DNA from: an uncultured Ramlibacter sp. | GTDB taxonomy: Bacteria > Pseudomonadota > Gammaproteobacteria > Burkholderiales > Burkholderiaceae_C | Assembly (NCBI RefSeq): GCF_936925435.1 | Contig: NZ_CAKZHQ010000002.1 | Span: 62,001 to 126,000 of the forward strand | DNA: 64,000 nt | Direction of reading: 5' to 3' | In this document: piece by piece, positions 26,783 to 35,010 of the stretch | Numbering within the stretch: position 1 is the first letter of the stretch | Layout: each line of letters begins with the position of its first letter | Translations under genes and position numbers: made by a program | The notes under the pieces: model-generated | What the model saw: only the letters and a program-made list of their open reading frames with translations | The model's database searches: none | Told to the model about the DNA's origin: nothing

Positions 26783-28564
26783 ATGACCTCTGCTTCTGAC
26801 AAAGAACCGCTTAAACCCAGCAATTTTCTGCGCCAGGCCATCGAACGCGACCTGGAGCAGGGCACGTACGCCCAGCGCCACTGGTCCGGCCAGCCGGCCG
26901 ACGGCGCCACCCAGCTGCAAGGCCCGCTGGATGCGGCGAAGATCCGCACCCGCTTCCCGCCCGAACCCAACGGCTACCTGCACGTGGGCCATGCCAAGAG
27001 CATTTGCCTGAACTTCGGCCTGGCGGCCGACTACGGCGGTGTCTGCCACCTGCGCTTTGACGACACCAACCCGGAAAAAGAAGACACGGAGTACGTCAAC
27101 AGCATCATCGACTCGGTGCGCTGGCTGGGCTTTGACTGGACGCAGCCGGGCAACGACAAGCCCTACCAGGCCAGCGACTACTTCGGCTTCATGTACCGCG
27201 CCGCCGAATACCTGGTGGAGGCCGGCCTGGCCTATGTGGACGAACAGAGCCCCGAGGAAATGCGCGCCAACCGCGGCGACTTCGGCAAGCCGGGCACGGA
27301 CAGCCCCTTCCGCGCCCGCAGCATCGACGAAAACCTGAACCGCTTGCGCGCCATGAAGGACGGCCAGATGGCCGACGGCGCCGCCGTGCTGCGCGCGAAG
27401 ATCGACATGGCGCACCCCAACATCAACATGCGCGACCCGGCGCTGTACCGCATCCGCCGCGCCACCCACCACAACACCGGCGACCAGTGGTGCATCTACC
27501 CGATGTACACCTTTGCGCACCCCATCGAGGACGCGCTGGAGAACATCACCCACAGCTTTTGCACGCTGGAGTTCGAGGACCAGCGGCCCTTCTACGACTG
27601 GCTGCTGGACAAGCTGGCCGAGGGCGGCCTGATCAGCCAGCCGCACCCGCGCCAGTATGAATTTGCGCGCCTGAATCTGACCTATGTGATCACCAGCAAG
27701 CGCAAGCTCAAGCAGCTGGTCGACCAGGGCCATGTCAGCGGCTGGGACGACCCGCGCATGCCGACCCTGGTGGGCATGCGCCGGCGCGGCTACACGGCCG
27801 CAGCCATCCGCCTGTTCAACGACCGCAACGGCGTGACCAAGAGCGACGGCTGGATCGACTACAGCGTACTGGACATCGCCCTGCGTGACGACCTGGACCC
27901 CAAGGCGCCGCGCGCCATGGCGGTGCTGGACCCGGTCAAGCTGGTGATCACCAACTGGGACGAACTGCATGGCGCCGGCACGCTCGATGCGTGCAGTGCC
28001 CCCGTGCATCCGCACCATCCCGAGCTGGGCAAGCGCGAGTTCCAGTTCGGCAAGGAACTGTGGATCGAAACCACCGACTACGAAGAAGTTCCGCCCAAGG
28101 GCTACAACCGCTTGTACCCCGGCAACAAGGTGCGCCTGAAGTACGGCCACGTGATCGAGTGCACCGGCGCCAGCAAAGACGCCAACGGCAAGGTGACCGA
28201 GGTGCACGCCAGCCTGATCCCCGACACCAAGAGCGGCACCCCCGGCGCCGACGCCATCAAGGTCAAGGGCGTGATCACCTGGGTGGGCGCCAGCGACGCG
28301 GTGCAGGCCGAAGTGCGCCTGTACGACCGCCTGTTTGCGGTGGCGCAGCCGGACACGGGCGACAAGGACTTTCTGGAAGAACTCAATCCGGACAGCTTGA
28401 AGATCGTCACCGCCTATGTGGAGCCGTCATTGGCTGCTGCGAAGGGCGACGACAAGTTCCAGTTCGAGCGGCACGGGTACTTTGTGGCGGATCGGGTGGA
28501 CCACGTTGAAGGCAAGCCCGTGTTCAACAGAGTGGCGGGGATGAAGGATGGTTGGGGGAAGTAG
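26783..28564 (+). CDS. glnS: Glutaminyl-tRNA synthetase
   Basis: RFPPEPNGYLHVGHAKSICLNFGLA (HIGH motif); ITSKRKLKQLVDQGHVSGWDDPRMPTLVGMRRRGYT. Confidence 0.98.
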   Translation: MTSASDKEPLKPSNFLRQAIERDLEQGTYAQRHWSGQPADGATQLQGPLDAAKIRTRFPPEPNGYLHVGHAKSICLNFGLAADYGGVCHLRFDDTNPEKEDTEYVNSIIDSVRWLGFDWTQPGNDKPYQASDYFGFMYRAAEYLVEAGLAYVDEQSPEEMRANRGDFGKPGTDSPFRARSIDENLNRLRAMKDGQMADGAAVLRAKIDMAHPNINMRDPALYRIRRATHHNTGDQWCIYPMYTFAHPIEDALENITHSFCTLEFEDQRPFYDWLLDKLAEGGLISQPHPRQYEFARLNLTYVITSKRKLKQLVDQGHVSGWDDPRMPTLVGMRRRGYTAAAIRLFNDRNGVTKSDGWIDYSVLDIALRDDLDPKAPRAMAVLDPVKLVITNWDELHGAGTLDACSAPVHPHHPELGKREFQFGKELWIETTDYEEVPPKGYNRLYPGNKVRLKYGHVIECTGASKDANGKVTEVHASLIPDTKSGTPGADAIKVKGVITWVGASDAVQAEVRLYDRLFAVAQPDTGDKDFLEELNPDSLKIVTAYVEPSLAAAKGDDKFQFERHGYFVADRVDHVEGKPVFNRVAGMKDGWGK

Positions 28565-28607
28565 AGAAAAAGCTTCTCATGCGCGCCAAGCCAAGGATTC
28601 AACGCAC

Positions 28608-30038
28608 ATGATCGAGCAAGACGCATCCACCCTCTCCTCCCTCCTCCACTCCCGCGCCCTCTGCTGCCGGGAGGTGATGCAGGCCTATCTCGCCCGCATC
28701 CACAGTCTCAACCCGCACTACAACGCCATCGTCAACCTGGCGCCTGACGACCAGCTCCTGGCCCAAGCAGACCAGTGCGACAAGGAACTCGCGGCAGGCC
28801 ACAGCCGCGGCTGGCTGCACGGCATTCCCGTTGCCATCAAGGATGCGGCGGACGCGGTGGGCTTTCCGTCGACCAAGGGCTGCACACTGCTGGCGCGCAA
28901 CATGCCGGTGCGCGATAGCCTGATGACGGCGCGCATGAAGGCGGTGGGCTGCATCGTCATTGGCAAGACCAACCTGCCCGAGCTGGGCCTGGGCTCGCAC
29001 ACTTTCAACAATCTGTTCGGCGCCACGCGCAATGCATGGGACGACTCGGTGTCTGCCGGTGGCAGCAGCGGCGGCGCGGCCGTGGCCCTGGCGCAGCGCA
29101 TGCTGCCGCTGGCCGATGGCTCGGACTTCATGGGCTCGCTGCGCAACCCTGCGGGCTGGAACCACGTGTTCGGCATGCGCCCCACCCAGGGCCGCGTGCC
29201 GCTGGGCCCGGGCCCCGATGTGTGGACCGACCAACTGGGCACGGAAGGCCCGATGGCGCGCAGCGTGCGCGACCTGGGCCGCCTGCTGGCCACGCAGGCC
29301 GGGCACGATGCACGCCTGCCCTTGTCGCTGCAGTCCACGCTGGACTGGTCGCATGAAGAAGACATCGATCCCGCCGTCACTCTCAAAGGATTGAAGATCG
29401 GCTGGCTGGGCGACCTCGATGGCTACCTGGCGATGGACGAGGGCGTGCTCGATGTCTGCCGCGGCGCGCTGGGCCACATGGAGGCAGCGGGCGCCGTGGT
29501 GCAGGACATTGCCCTGGGCACGGACCCGGCCGCACTGTGGGACTGCTGGCTCACCTGGCGCCGTGCCCTGGTGGGGCCGCGTGTCGATGCGCTGATCCAG
29601 CTGCCCAGCGCGCGCGAGGCGATCAAGCCCGAGGCGCTGTGGGAGTACGACCAGTCGCTGTCGCTCACTTTCATGGACTTCATGCGTGCCAGCCAGGCGC
29701 GCACGCGCTACTACCAGCACATGCGCGAGCTGCTCTCGCAGTGGGATGTGGTGGCCATTCCCTCGGCCCAGGTCTGGCCCTTTGCGATCGAGCAGCGCTG
29801 GCCGCAGCAGATCGCCGGCCGGCCCATGGACACCTACCACCGCTGGATGGAAGCCACCCTCTACGCCACGCTGGCCGGCCTGCCCGCCATCAGCGTGCCG
29901 GCGGGCTTCCACGCCAACGGCCGCTGGCCCATGGGCTTGCAGCTGATCGCCGCCCACAGCGCCGATGCCCTGCTGCTGCGCGTGGCCGGGGCGTATGAGA
30001 AGTTGCGCGAAGACTTCATCGCGCTGGCGCCGACCTGA
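28608..30038 (+). CDS. Amidase (amidase signature family)
   Basis: GIPVAIKDAADAVGFPSTKGC; DDSVSAGGSSGGAAVALAQRMLPLADGSDFMGSLRNPAGW. Confidence 0.93.
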   Translation: MIEQDASTLSSLLHSRALCCREVMQAYLARIHSLNPHYNAIVNLAPDDQLLAQADQCDKELAAGHSRGWLHGIPVAIKDAADAVGFPSTKGCTLLARNMPVRDSLMTARMKAVGCIVIGKTNLPELGLGSHTFNNLFGATRNAWDDSVSAGGSSGGAAVALAQRMLPLADGSDFMGSLRNPAGWNHVFGMRPTQGRVPLGPGPDVWTDQLGTEGPMARSVRDLGRLLATQAGHDARLPLSLQSTLDWSHEEDIDPAVTLKGLKIGWLGDLDGYLAMDEGVLDVCRGALGHMEAAGAVVQDIALGTDPAALWDCWLTWRRALVGPRVDALIQLPSAREAIKPEALWEYDQSLSLTFMDFMRASQARTRYYQHMRELLSQWDVVAIPSAQVWPFAIEQRWPQQIAGRPMDTYHRWMEATLYATLAGLPAISVPAGFHANGRWPMGLQLIAAHSADALLLRVAGAYEKLREDFIALAPT

Positions 30039-30053
30039 GCCTGCGCCACACCC

Positions 30054-30120
30054 GTGGCGCTTCACTTTTCATAGCGCCACAGGTCCATTGGCCGGGGGCT
30101 AGCGGCCGATTCCTCTCTCA
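30054..30120. repeat. Dispersed intergenic repeat, copy 1
   Basis: GTGGCGCT-N11-AGCGCCAC then CAGGTCCATTGGCCGGGGGCTAGCGGCCGATTC. Confidence 0.75.
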
Positions 30121-30159
30121 AAAGCGCCCTGGGGTGCCGCACCAGCCGTTTAGAGGCAA

Positions 30160-30399
30160 CTACTTGCCCATCTTCCCCTGCAGCACCTTCACCAAATGCT
30201 CCTTGGCTTCGGCCAGTTGGGCCTTGTCGGTGTCGTGCACCTTGCGAAAGAACGCTGCGCATTCGGGCGAGCCCGCGGCTTCGGCGTCCTTGATGTACTG
30301 GTCGTAGGCCAGCAGGGCCTGGGCCTTGTTCTGCATCAGCGTGATCCAGTCGTAGGCCAGGTCGCTCAAGGGATGGGGGTCGGAAGATTTTTCTTGCAT
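30160..30399 (-). CDS. Hypothetical helical protein
   Basis: 79-aa ORF MQEKSSDPHPLSDLAYDWITLMQNKAQALLAYDQYIKDAEAAG...; coding-like composition. Confidence 0.65.
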   Translation of the reverse strand: MQEKSSDPHPLSDLAYDWITLMQNKAQALLAYDQYIKDAEAAGSPECAAFFRKVHDTDKAQLAEAKEHLVKVLQGKMGK

Positions 30400-30541
30400 G
30401 GCAGGTCCTTGGGTTGGGGTTGTGCCACCGTAGGCCCAAACGCTTGCCAACAGTGTCAGCCGGCGCCGACACGTTGCGCCATCAGCCGGGCTTGACTGCC
30501 GCCCTCACCCGCTGGCCGCCGCCGGAGTAAGCTGCGCGCCC

Positions 30542-30994
30542 ATGCCGTCCGAACTGCCCCTGATCGTTGCCGCCACCGAGGAGGAAGTCCGCTCCGGCGT
30601 CCTCGGCCAGCAGCTGCGCGAATTCAACTACCGGTTTGTCGGGGAGTACCCGCAAGCACACCCCATCCGCCTCAACGCCAAAGGCGCTGATGGGCAATTG
30701 CTGGGTGGGCTGCGCGGCTTCGTGTTCCTGCGCTGGCTGCGGGTTGAGGTGCTGTGGGTGGCCGATGCCGCCCGCGGTCAGGGCCTGGGCTCGCGCCTGC
30801 TTGCGCAGGCAGAGCACGACGCGCGCGGCGTGGGCGCCATCGGCGCAGCGCTGGAGACCTTTGAATGGCAGGCCCCCGGCTTCTACGCCAAGCAGGGGTA
30901 TACCGAGTGCGGACGCATCGACGGCTATGCCAAAGACTATGCGCTGATCACCATGAAGAAGGCCTGGCAGGCCGATACGCTTCCATTTTTATAG
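30542..30994 (+). CDS. GNAT family N-acetyltransferase
   Basis: VEVLWVADAARGQGLGSRLLAQAEHDARGVGA; FEWQAPGFYAKQGYTECGRIDGY. Confidence 0.9.
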   Translation: MPSELPLIVAATEEEVRSGVLGQQLREFNYRFVGEYPQAHPIRLNAKGADGQLLGGLRGFVFLRWLRVEVLWVADAARGQGLGSRLLAQAEHDARGVGAIGAALETFEWQAPGFYAKQGYTECGRIDGYAKDYALITMKKAWQADTLPFL

Positions 30995-31040
30995 CATCTC
31001 AGGCCCATTTTTCGGGGGCTAGAGGCCGATTCAGCTTAAA
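30979..31040. repeat. Dispersed intergenic repeat, copy 2
   Basis: GCT-N11-AGC then ATCTCAGGCCCATTTTTCGGGGGCTAGAGGCCGATTC. Confidence 0.75.
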
Positions 31041-31077
31041 AAAGTCCCTGGACAGCCTCTGCGGCCTTCCCAGCGTT

Positions 31078-31401
31078 TCAGCGCAGATGCGGCGCCACCT
31101 TCTTCTCCAGCAGTGCCACAAGTTCAGGCTGCATGAAGGTGTAGTTGTCGGGAATGTCCAGGCAGACCATGCGCTTGCCGTTCAGCTGCGCACGGAATCG
31201 CTTGCCCAGCCTGGCCTTGTGCGATTTTTCCATCACAAAGATCACGTCAGCCCACTGCACCTGGTCCGGCGTCACCGGCGAATCAGCGTCCGGCGCCAGC
31301 CCACCGGAGTCTGTCTCGATGCCGTTGCGGCCCGAGAAGATTTGTTCGGCTGTCGGACTGCGCAGGCGATTGCGGCTGCAAATGAAGAGGACGCGGTGCA
31401 T
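31078..31401 (-). CDS. Low-molecular-weight protein-tyrosine-phosphatase-like protein
   Basis: MHRVLFICSRNRLRSPTAEQIF (C-x4-R-S type P-loop); ADVIFVMEKSHKARL. Confidence 0.85.
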   Translation of the reverse strand: MHRVLFICSRNRLRSPTAEQIFSGRNGIETDSGGLAPDADSPVTPDQVQWADVIFVMEKSHKARLGKRFRAQLNGKRMVCLDIPDNYTFMQPELVALLEKKVAPHLR

Positions 31402-31409
31402 AGGGCGAT

Positions 31410-32231
31410 TCAGCGTGTCCCGCGACAAGCGGGAAACTGCGAGCAGCCCCAGAACTGCGCACCCGCATTGGCGCCCTTACCGGCTTTCCTGCGCACCATG
31501 GCGTGCTGGCACACAGGACAGGCCGGCTCCGCGGTGGCCGCATGTGTGGGCTCGCCCGTGCGCGAAGCTTTTGCTTGCTGGATCAGAGCGAACAGCTGGT
31601 CGCCGTCCATCAGCTCGATGTTGCGGCCTTCCGCCCATTCCACCGCCTCGGACGTGAAGCGGCCGGAGGTGATGACGAATCCCCCAGCCGCCCCTTGCGC
31701 TGCCATCACACCGTACAACTCGCGCACGGTTTGCACACTCACCTTGAACGCCTTCCATTGCTTGCATTGAACGAGGTAGGTTTCCCTGTCCTTTTGCAGC
31801 ACAAGGTCGACCCCACCGTCCGCGCCGCTACCGCCCTGCTCGCGCACCGCATAGCCCTGCAGGCGGAAGGCTTCGCCCACCAGCAGCTCGAACTCGCGCC
31901 AGGACATGCCATTGAGCATCTCCGGGCCTTTGCCTTGTGTCACCTGATCGACCAGACCCGCGCGTTTGCGGCGCTTGAGGAAAGACACCAGCGCGCCCAG
32001 CAGGCACATCAACGGGAAAAAGTACTGAAAGAAGTACGCAAACGTGGCCAGCAAGGTCCGGCCTGCAAAGCCGGCCATCTGCCCGGGCTGCGCGCTGGGC
32101 GTGGGCAGCACGGCAAACTGGTGCAGCACCAGGTAGCCGACAACGGCCAACGCGACACCCCCCCACCACGGCAGCGTGGCCACCAGGTCCATCAAGTCTT
32201 TCGTCTCGCCCTGTTTTCTGCGTCCGGCCAT
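31410..32231 (-). CDS. Membrane-anchored Mrr-like restriction endonuclease with C-terminal topoisomerase-type zinc ribbon
   Basis: Two N-terminal TM segments; MSWREFELLVGEAFRLQGYAVREQGGSGADGGVDLVLQ...YLVQCKQWK (PD-(D/E)xK, QxK); CPVCQHAM...FWGCSQFPACRGTR. Confidence 0.9.
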   Translation of the reverse strand: MAGRRKQGETKDLMDLVATLPWWGGVALAVVGYLVLHQFAVLPTPSAQPGQMAGFAGRTLLATFAYFFQYFFPLMCLLGALVSFLKRRKRAGLVDQVTQGKGPEMLNGMSWREFELLVGEAFRLQGYAVREQGGSGADGGVDLVLQKDRETYLVQCKQWKAFKVSVQTVRELYGVMAAQGAAGGFVITSGRFTSEAVEWAEGRNIELMDGDQLFALIQQAKASRTGEPTHAATAEPACPVCQHAMVRRKAGKGANAGAQFWGCSQFPACRGTR

Positions 32232-32412
32232 TGGCTCCCCTTGTTGCGGCCATCCTAAGGCACCGCTGGCATCCTTCGCCGCACCGAAGCCCCTATCTAC
32301 CCAGTTCTGAGGAGCCAGATTCGCCACCAGGAAAACCAGGGAGTGCGCCCCGCTTGCCCCAACGGCCGTCCGGATTCAGGCACGATGGCGCTCCAACCAT
32401 TGAGCGCAGTAA

Positions 32413-33207
32413 ATGACCCAACTCTTTCGTCTTCTCGCCCCCCTCGCGGCCTTGCTGGCAACGGCCGCGCCCGTCCATGCCCAGACCGAACCGGCCAAAG
32501 ACGCCTGGAACTTCAACGTCGGCCTGGGCGTGGTCAGCCAGCCCGACTACCCGGGCAGCGACTCGCAAAAGACGCGGGTGGCCCCGCTGTTCATCGCCAG
32601 CAAGGGCCCCTGGTTCTTCGGGGCGCTGCCCAATGCCGGCGTGCCCTTCGGCGCCGGCTTCAATTTCGTGGACACGCCGACCTGGCGCTTCGGCATTGCC
32701 GGGGGCAGCGGCTTTGCCAAGCCGCGTGAGGAGTCCGACGACGCGCGGCTGGCTGGCCTGGGCGACATCGACAACACCGCGCAGCTGGCGTTGTTCGGCA
32801 GTTACGCCAAGGACTGGTTCACCGCCAGGGCGGCAGTTACCACCGATGTGGGCGGCAACGGCCATGGGACCTTCGCCCTGGTCGACCTGGAAGGCCGCTA
32901 CCACGTGAGCAGCCGCTTCTGGGTCAGCGCCGCGCCCGGCTTCACCCTGGCCGACCGCAACCGCCAGCAGACCTTCTTCGGCATCGACGCCGAACAGAGC
33001 GCAAGCTCCGGCCGGCCGCAATACCACCCCGAGGGCGGGCTCAATTCCTGGCGCCTGGCCCTGGGCGCCAACTATGGCATCACGCCCCAGTTCGGCCTGG
33101 GCGGCCGGGTCGTGTTCTCCAGGCTGCAAGGCGACGCTGCCCGCAGCCCGATCACCCAGGATGCGAGCCAGGCCACGCTCTCCATCTTCACCAGCTACCG
33201 CTTCTAG
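32413..33207 (+). CDS. MipA/OmpV family outer-membrane protein
   Basis: Signal peptide; NFNVGLGVVSQPDYPGSDSQKTRVAPLFIA... ending in ATLSIFTSYRF. Confidence 0.9.
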   Translation: MTQLFRLLAPLAALLATAAPVHAQTEPAKDAWNFNVGLGVVSQPDYPGSDSQKTRVAPLFIASKGPWFFGALPNAGVPFGAGFNFVDTPTWRFGIAGGSGFAKPREESDDARLAGLGDIDNTAQLALFGSYAKDWFTARAAVTTDVGGNGHGTFALVDLEGRYHVSSRFWVSAAPGFTLADRNRQQTFFGIDAEQSASSGRPQYHPEGGLNSWRLALGANYGITPQFGLGGRVVFSRLQGDAARSPITQDASQATLSIFTSYRF

Positions 33208-33377
33208 GCGCTGGCCCACAGGGCGCCGTGGGCAGCAAACAACGGATCGCCCCAAAGCCGCTCTATCCTTTGGCGTAATTCTTTTTGTGACTTCGTAACG
33301 CTTGCCATGCACATGTCGCTGTGTATAACGGCTTACATGGCGTAACCATCTCGGCGACGTCCCAACGTCGGACCGAC

Positions 33378-35009
33378 ATGACCCTTTCCAAGCGCCATGG
33401 ACAGCACCCCGCTGCCGCTCCAGGCCTGCCTGCACAGCTTCTCGCCCTGGGCCTTGCTATCAATTGCGCATTCGCCGTTGGCAGTGCCCACGCCCAGGCC
33501 ACCGATGCCGGCCCACGCTTTGCCATCAACAGCTTTGCTGTGGAAGGCAACAGCCTGCTGGGCGCCGCCGAGGTTCTGAGCCTGCTGGCGCCCTACACCG
33601 GCACCAGGCAAGGCTTTGCTGATGTGCGCCGCGCTGTAGAGGCCCTGCAGGCGGCCTACCGCAAGCGCGGCTACAACGCCGTGGTGGTCAGCCTGCCCGA
33701 GCAGGAGCTCGACAAAGACGTGGTGCGCCTGCAGGTGACCGAGGCGCGCATCGGCGCGGTGCGGGTCGAAGGCAACGAGAACTTCGACACCACCAACATC
33801 CGCGCCAGCCTGCCCGCCCTGCGCGAGGGCACGGTGCCCAATGTGCGCGACATCTCGGCCAGCCTGAAAATCGCCAACACCAACCCCGCCAAGCAGGTCA
33901 CCATGGCCCTGGCCGACGGCGAGGCGGCCGGCACCATCGACGCCACGCTGCGCGTGCGCGACGAAAAGCCCTGGCGCCTGGGCCTGACCGCCGACAACAC
34001 CGGCACCCCGGACACCGGCCGCACCCGCATCAACGCCCTGGTCCAGCACGCCAACCTGTTCGGCCGTGACCACGTGGCCAGCCTGCAGTACGGCACCTCG
34101 GTCGAAAAGCCCTCGCAGGTCAGCGTCTACGCCGCGGGCTACCACCTGCCGCTGTACGCGCTGGGCGACTCGATGGACTTCTTCGCCAGCCATTCCGACG
34201 TGGATTCGGGCTCGGTCACCGCCGGCGTGCTCAACCTGCTGGTCAGCGGCAAGGGCTCCACCTTCGGCACCCGCTACAACCACACCATGCCGCAGTGGGG
34301 CGACGTGGCGTCGGCGCTCACGCTGGGCATCGACCACCGCAACTACCTCAACGACATCGGTTACAGCGGCACCCAGCTGGGCGGCGATGTCACCCTGCAT
34401 CCGCTGTCGCTGGGCTGGGCCGCCGAGCTGCCCCTGGCCGAGGCCTTCGCCAACTTCCAGCTGACCGGCGTGGTCAACCTGCCCGGCGGCTCCGGCGGGC
34501 GCGACGCCGACTTCGCCGCGCAGCGCATAGGCGCCACCTCCAGCTACAAGCTGCTGCGCCTGGGCGGCCTCTACCAGCGCCAGTTGCCGCAGCAATGGCA
34601 GCTGCTGGTGCGCGGCAACGGCCAGACCAGCCGCGACGCCCTGGTGGCGGGCGAACAGTTCGGCGCCGGCGGCGCCGGTTCGGTGCGCGGCTTCACCGAG
34701 CGCGAGATTGCCGGCGACAGCGGCGCTTTTGCCAGCGTGGAAGTGCAGACGCCCAACTGGTGCGCGGCCACGGCCGTGACGGCGCTGCAATGCCGGGCGC
34801 TGGCCTTCGCCGACGGGGCCACGGTCTCGCGCAACAACGTGCAGCCCGGCGAAGACGAGCGCACCACGATCTCCAGCCTGGGCCTGGGCCTGCGTCTGGC
34901 CCACCGCCACGCCAGCTTGCAGGTCGACCTGGGCCGCGTGCTCAACGGCGGCGGCTACCGCGCCAACGGCGACACCCGGCTCCACGTGGGCCTGGCCCTT
35001 TCGTACTGA
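33378..35009 (+). CDS. TpsB two-partner secretion transporter (ShlB/FhaC/HecB family)
   Basis: FAINSFAVEGNSLLGAAEVLSLLAPYTG (POTRA); GAGGAGSVRGFTEREIAGDSGAF (VRGF motif); ends HVGLALSY. Confidence 0.94.
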   Translation: MTLSKRHGQHPAAAPGLPAQLLALGLAINCAFAVGSAHAQATDAGPRFAINSFAVEGNSLLGAAEVLSLLAPYTGTRQGFADVRRAVEALQAAYRKRGYNAVVVSLPEQELDKDVVRLQVTEARIGAVRVEGNENFDTTNIRASLPALREGTVPNVRDISASLKIANTNPAKQVTMALADGEAAGTIDATLRVRDEKPWRLGLTADNTGTPDTGRTRINALVQHANLFGRDHVASLQYGTSVEKPSQVSVYAAGYHLPLYALGDSMDFFASHSDVDSGSVTAGVLNLLVSGKGSTFGTRYNHTMPQWGDVASALTLGIDHRNYLNDIGYSGTQLGGDVTLHPLSLGWAAELPLAEAFANFQLTGVVNLPGGSGGRDADFAAQRIGATSSYKLLRLGGLYQRQLPQQWQLLVRGNGQTSRDALVAGEQFGAGGAGSVRGFTEREIAGDSGAFASVEVQTPNWCAATAVTALQCRALAFADGATVSRNNVQPGEDERTTISSLGLGLRLAHRHASLQVDLGRVLNGGGYRANGDTRLHVGLALSY

Positions 35010-35010
35010 G

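Noticed and set aside
33214-33233. GCCCAC-AGGGCGCC-GTGGGC stem after MipA/OmpV gene as an intrinsic terminator
   Set aside because: No following T run; too weak to call
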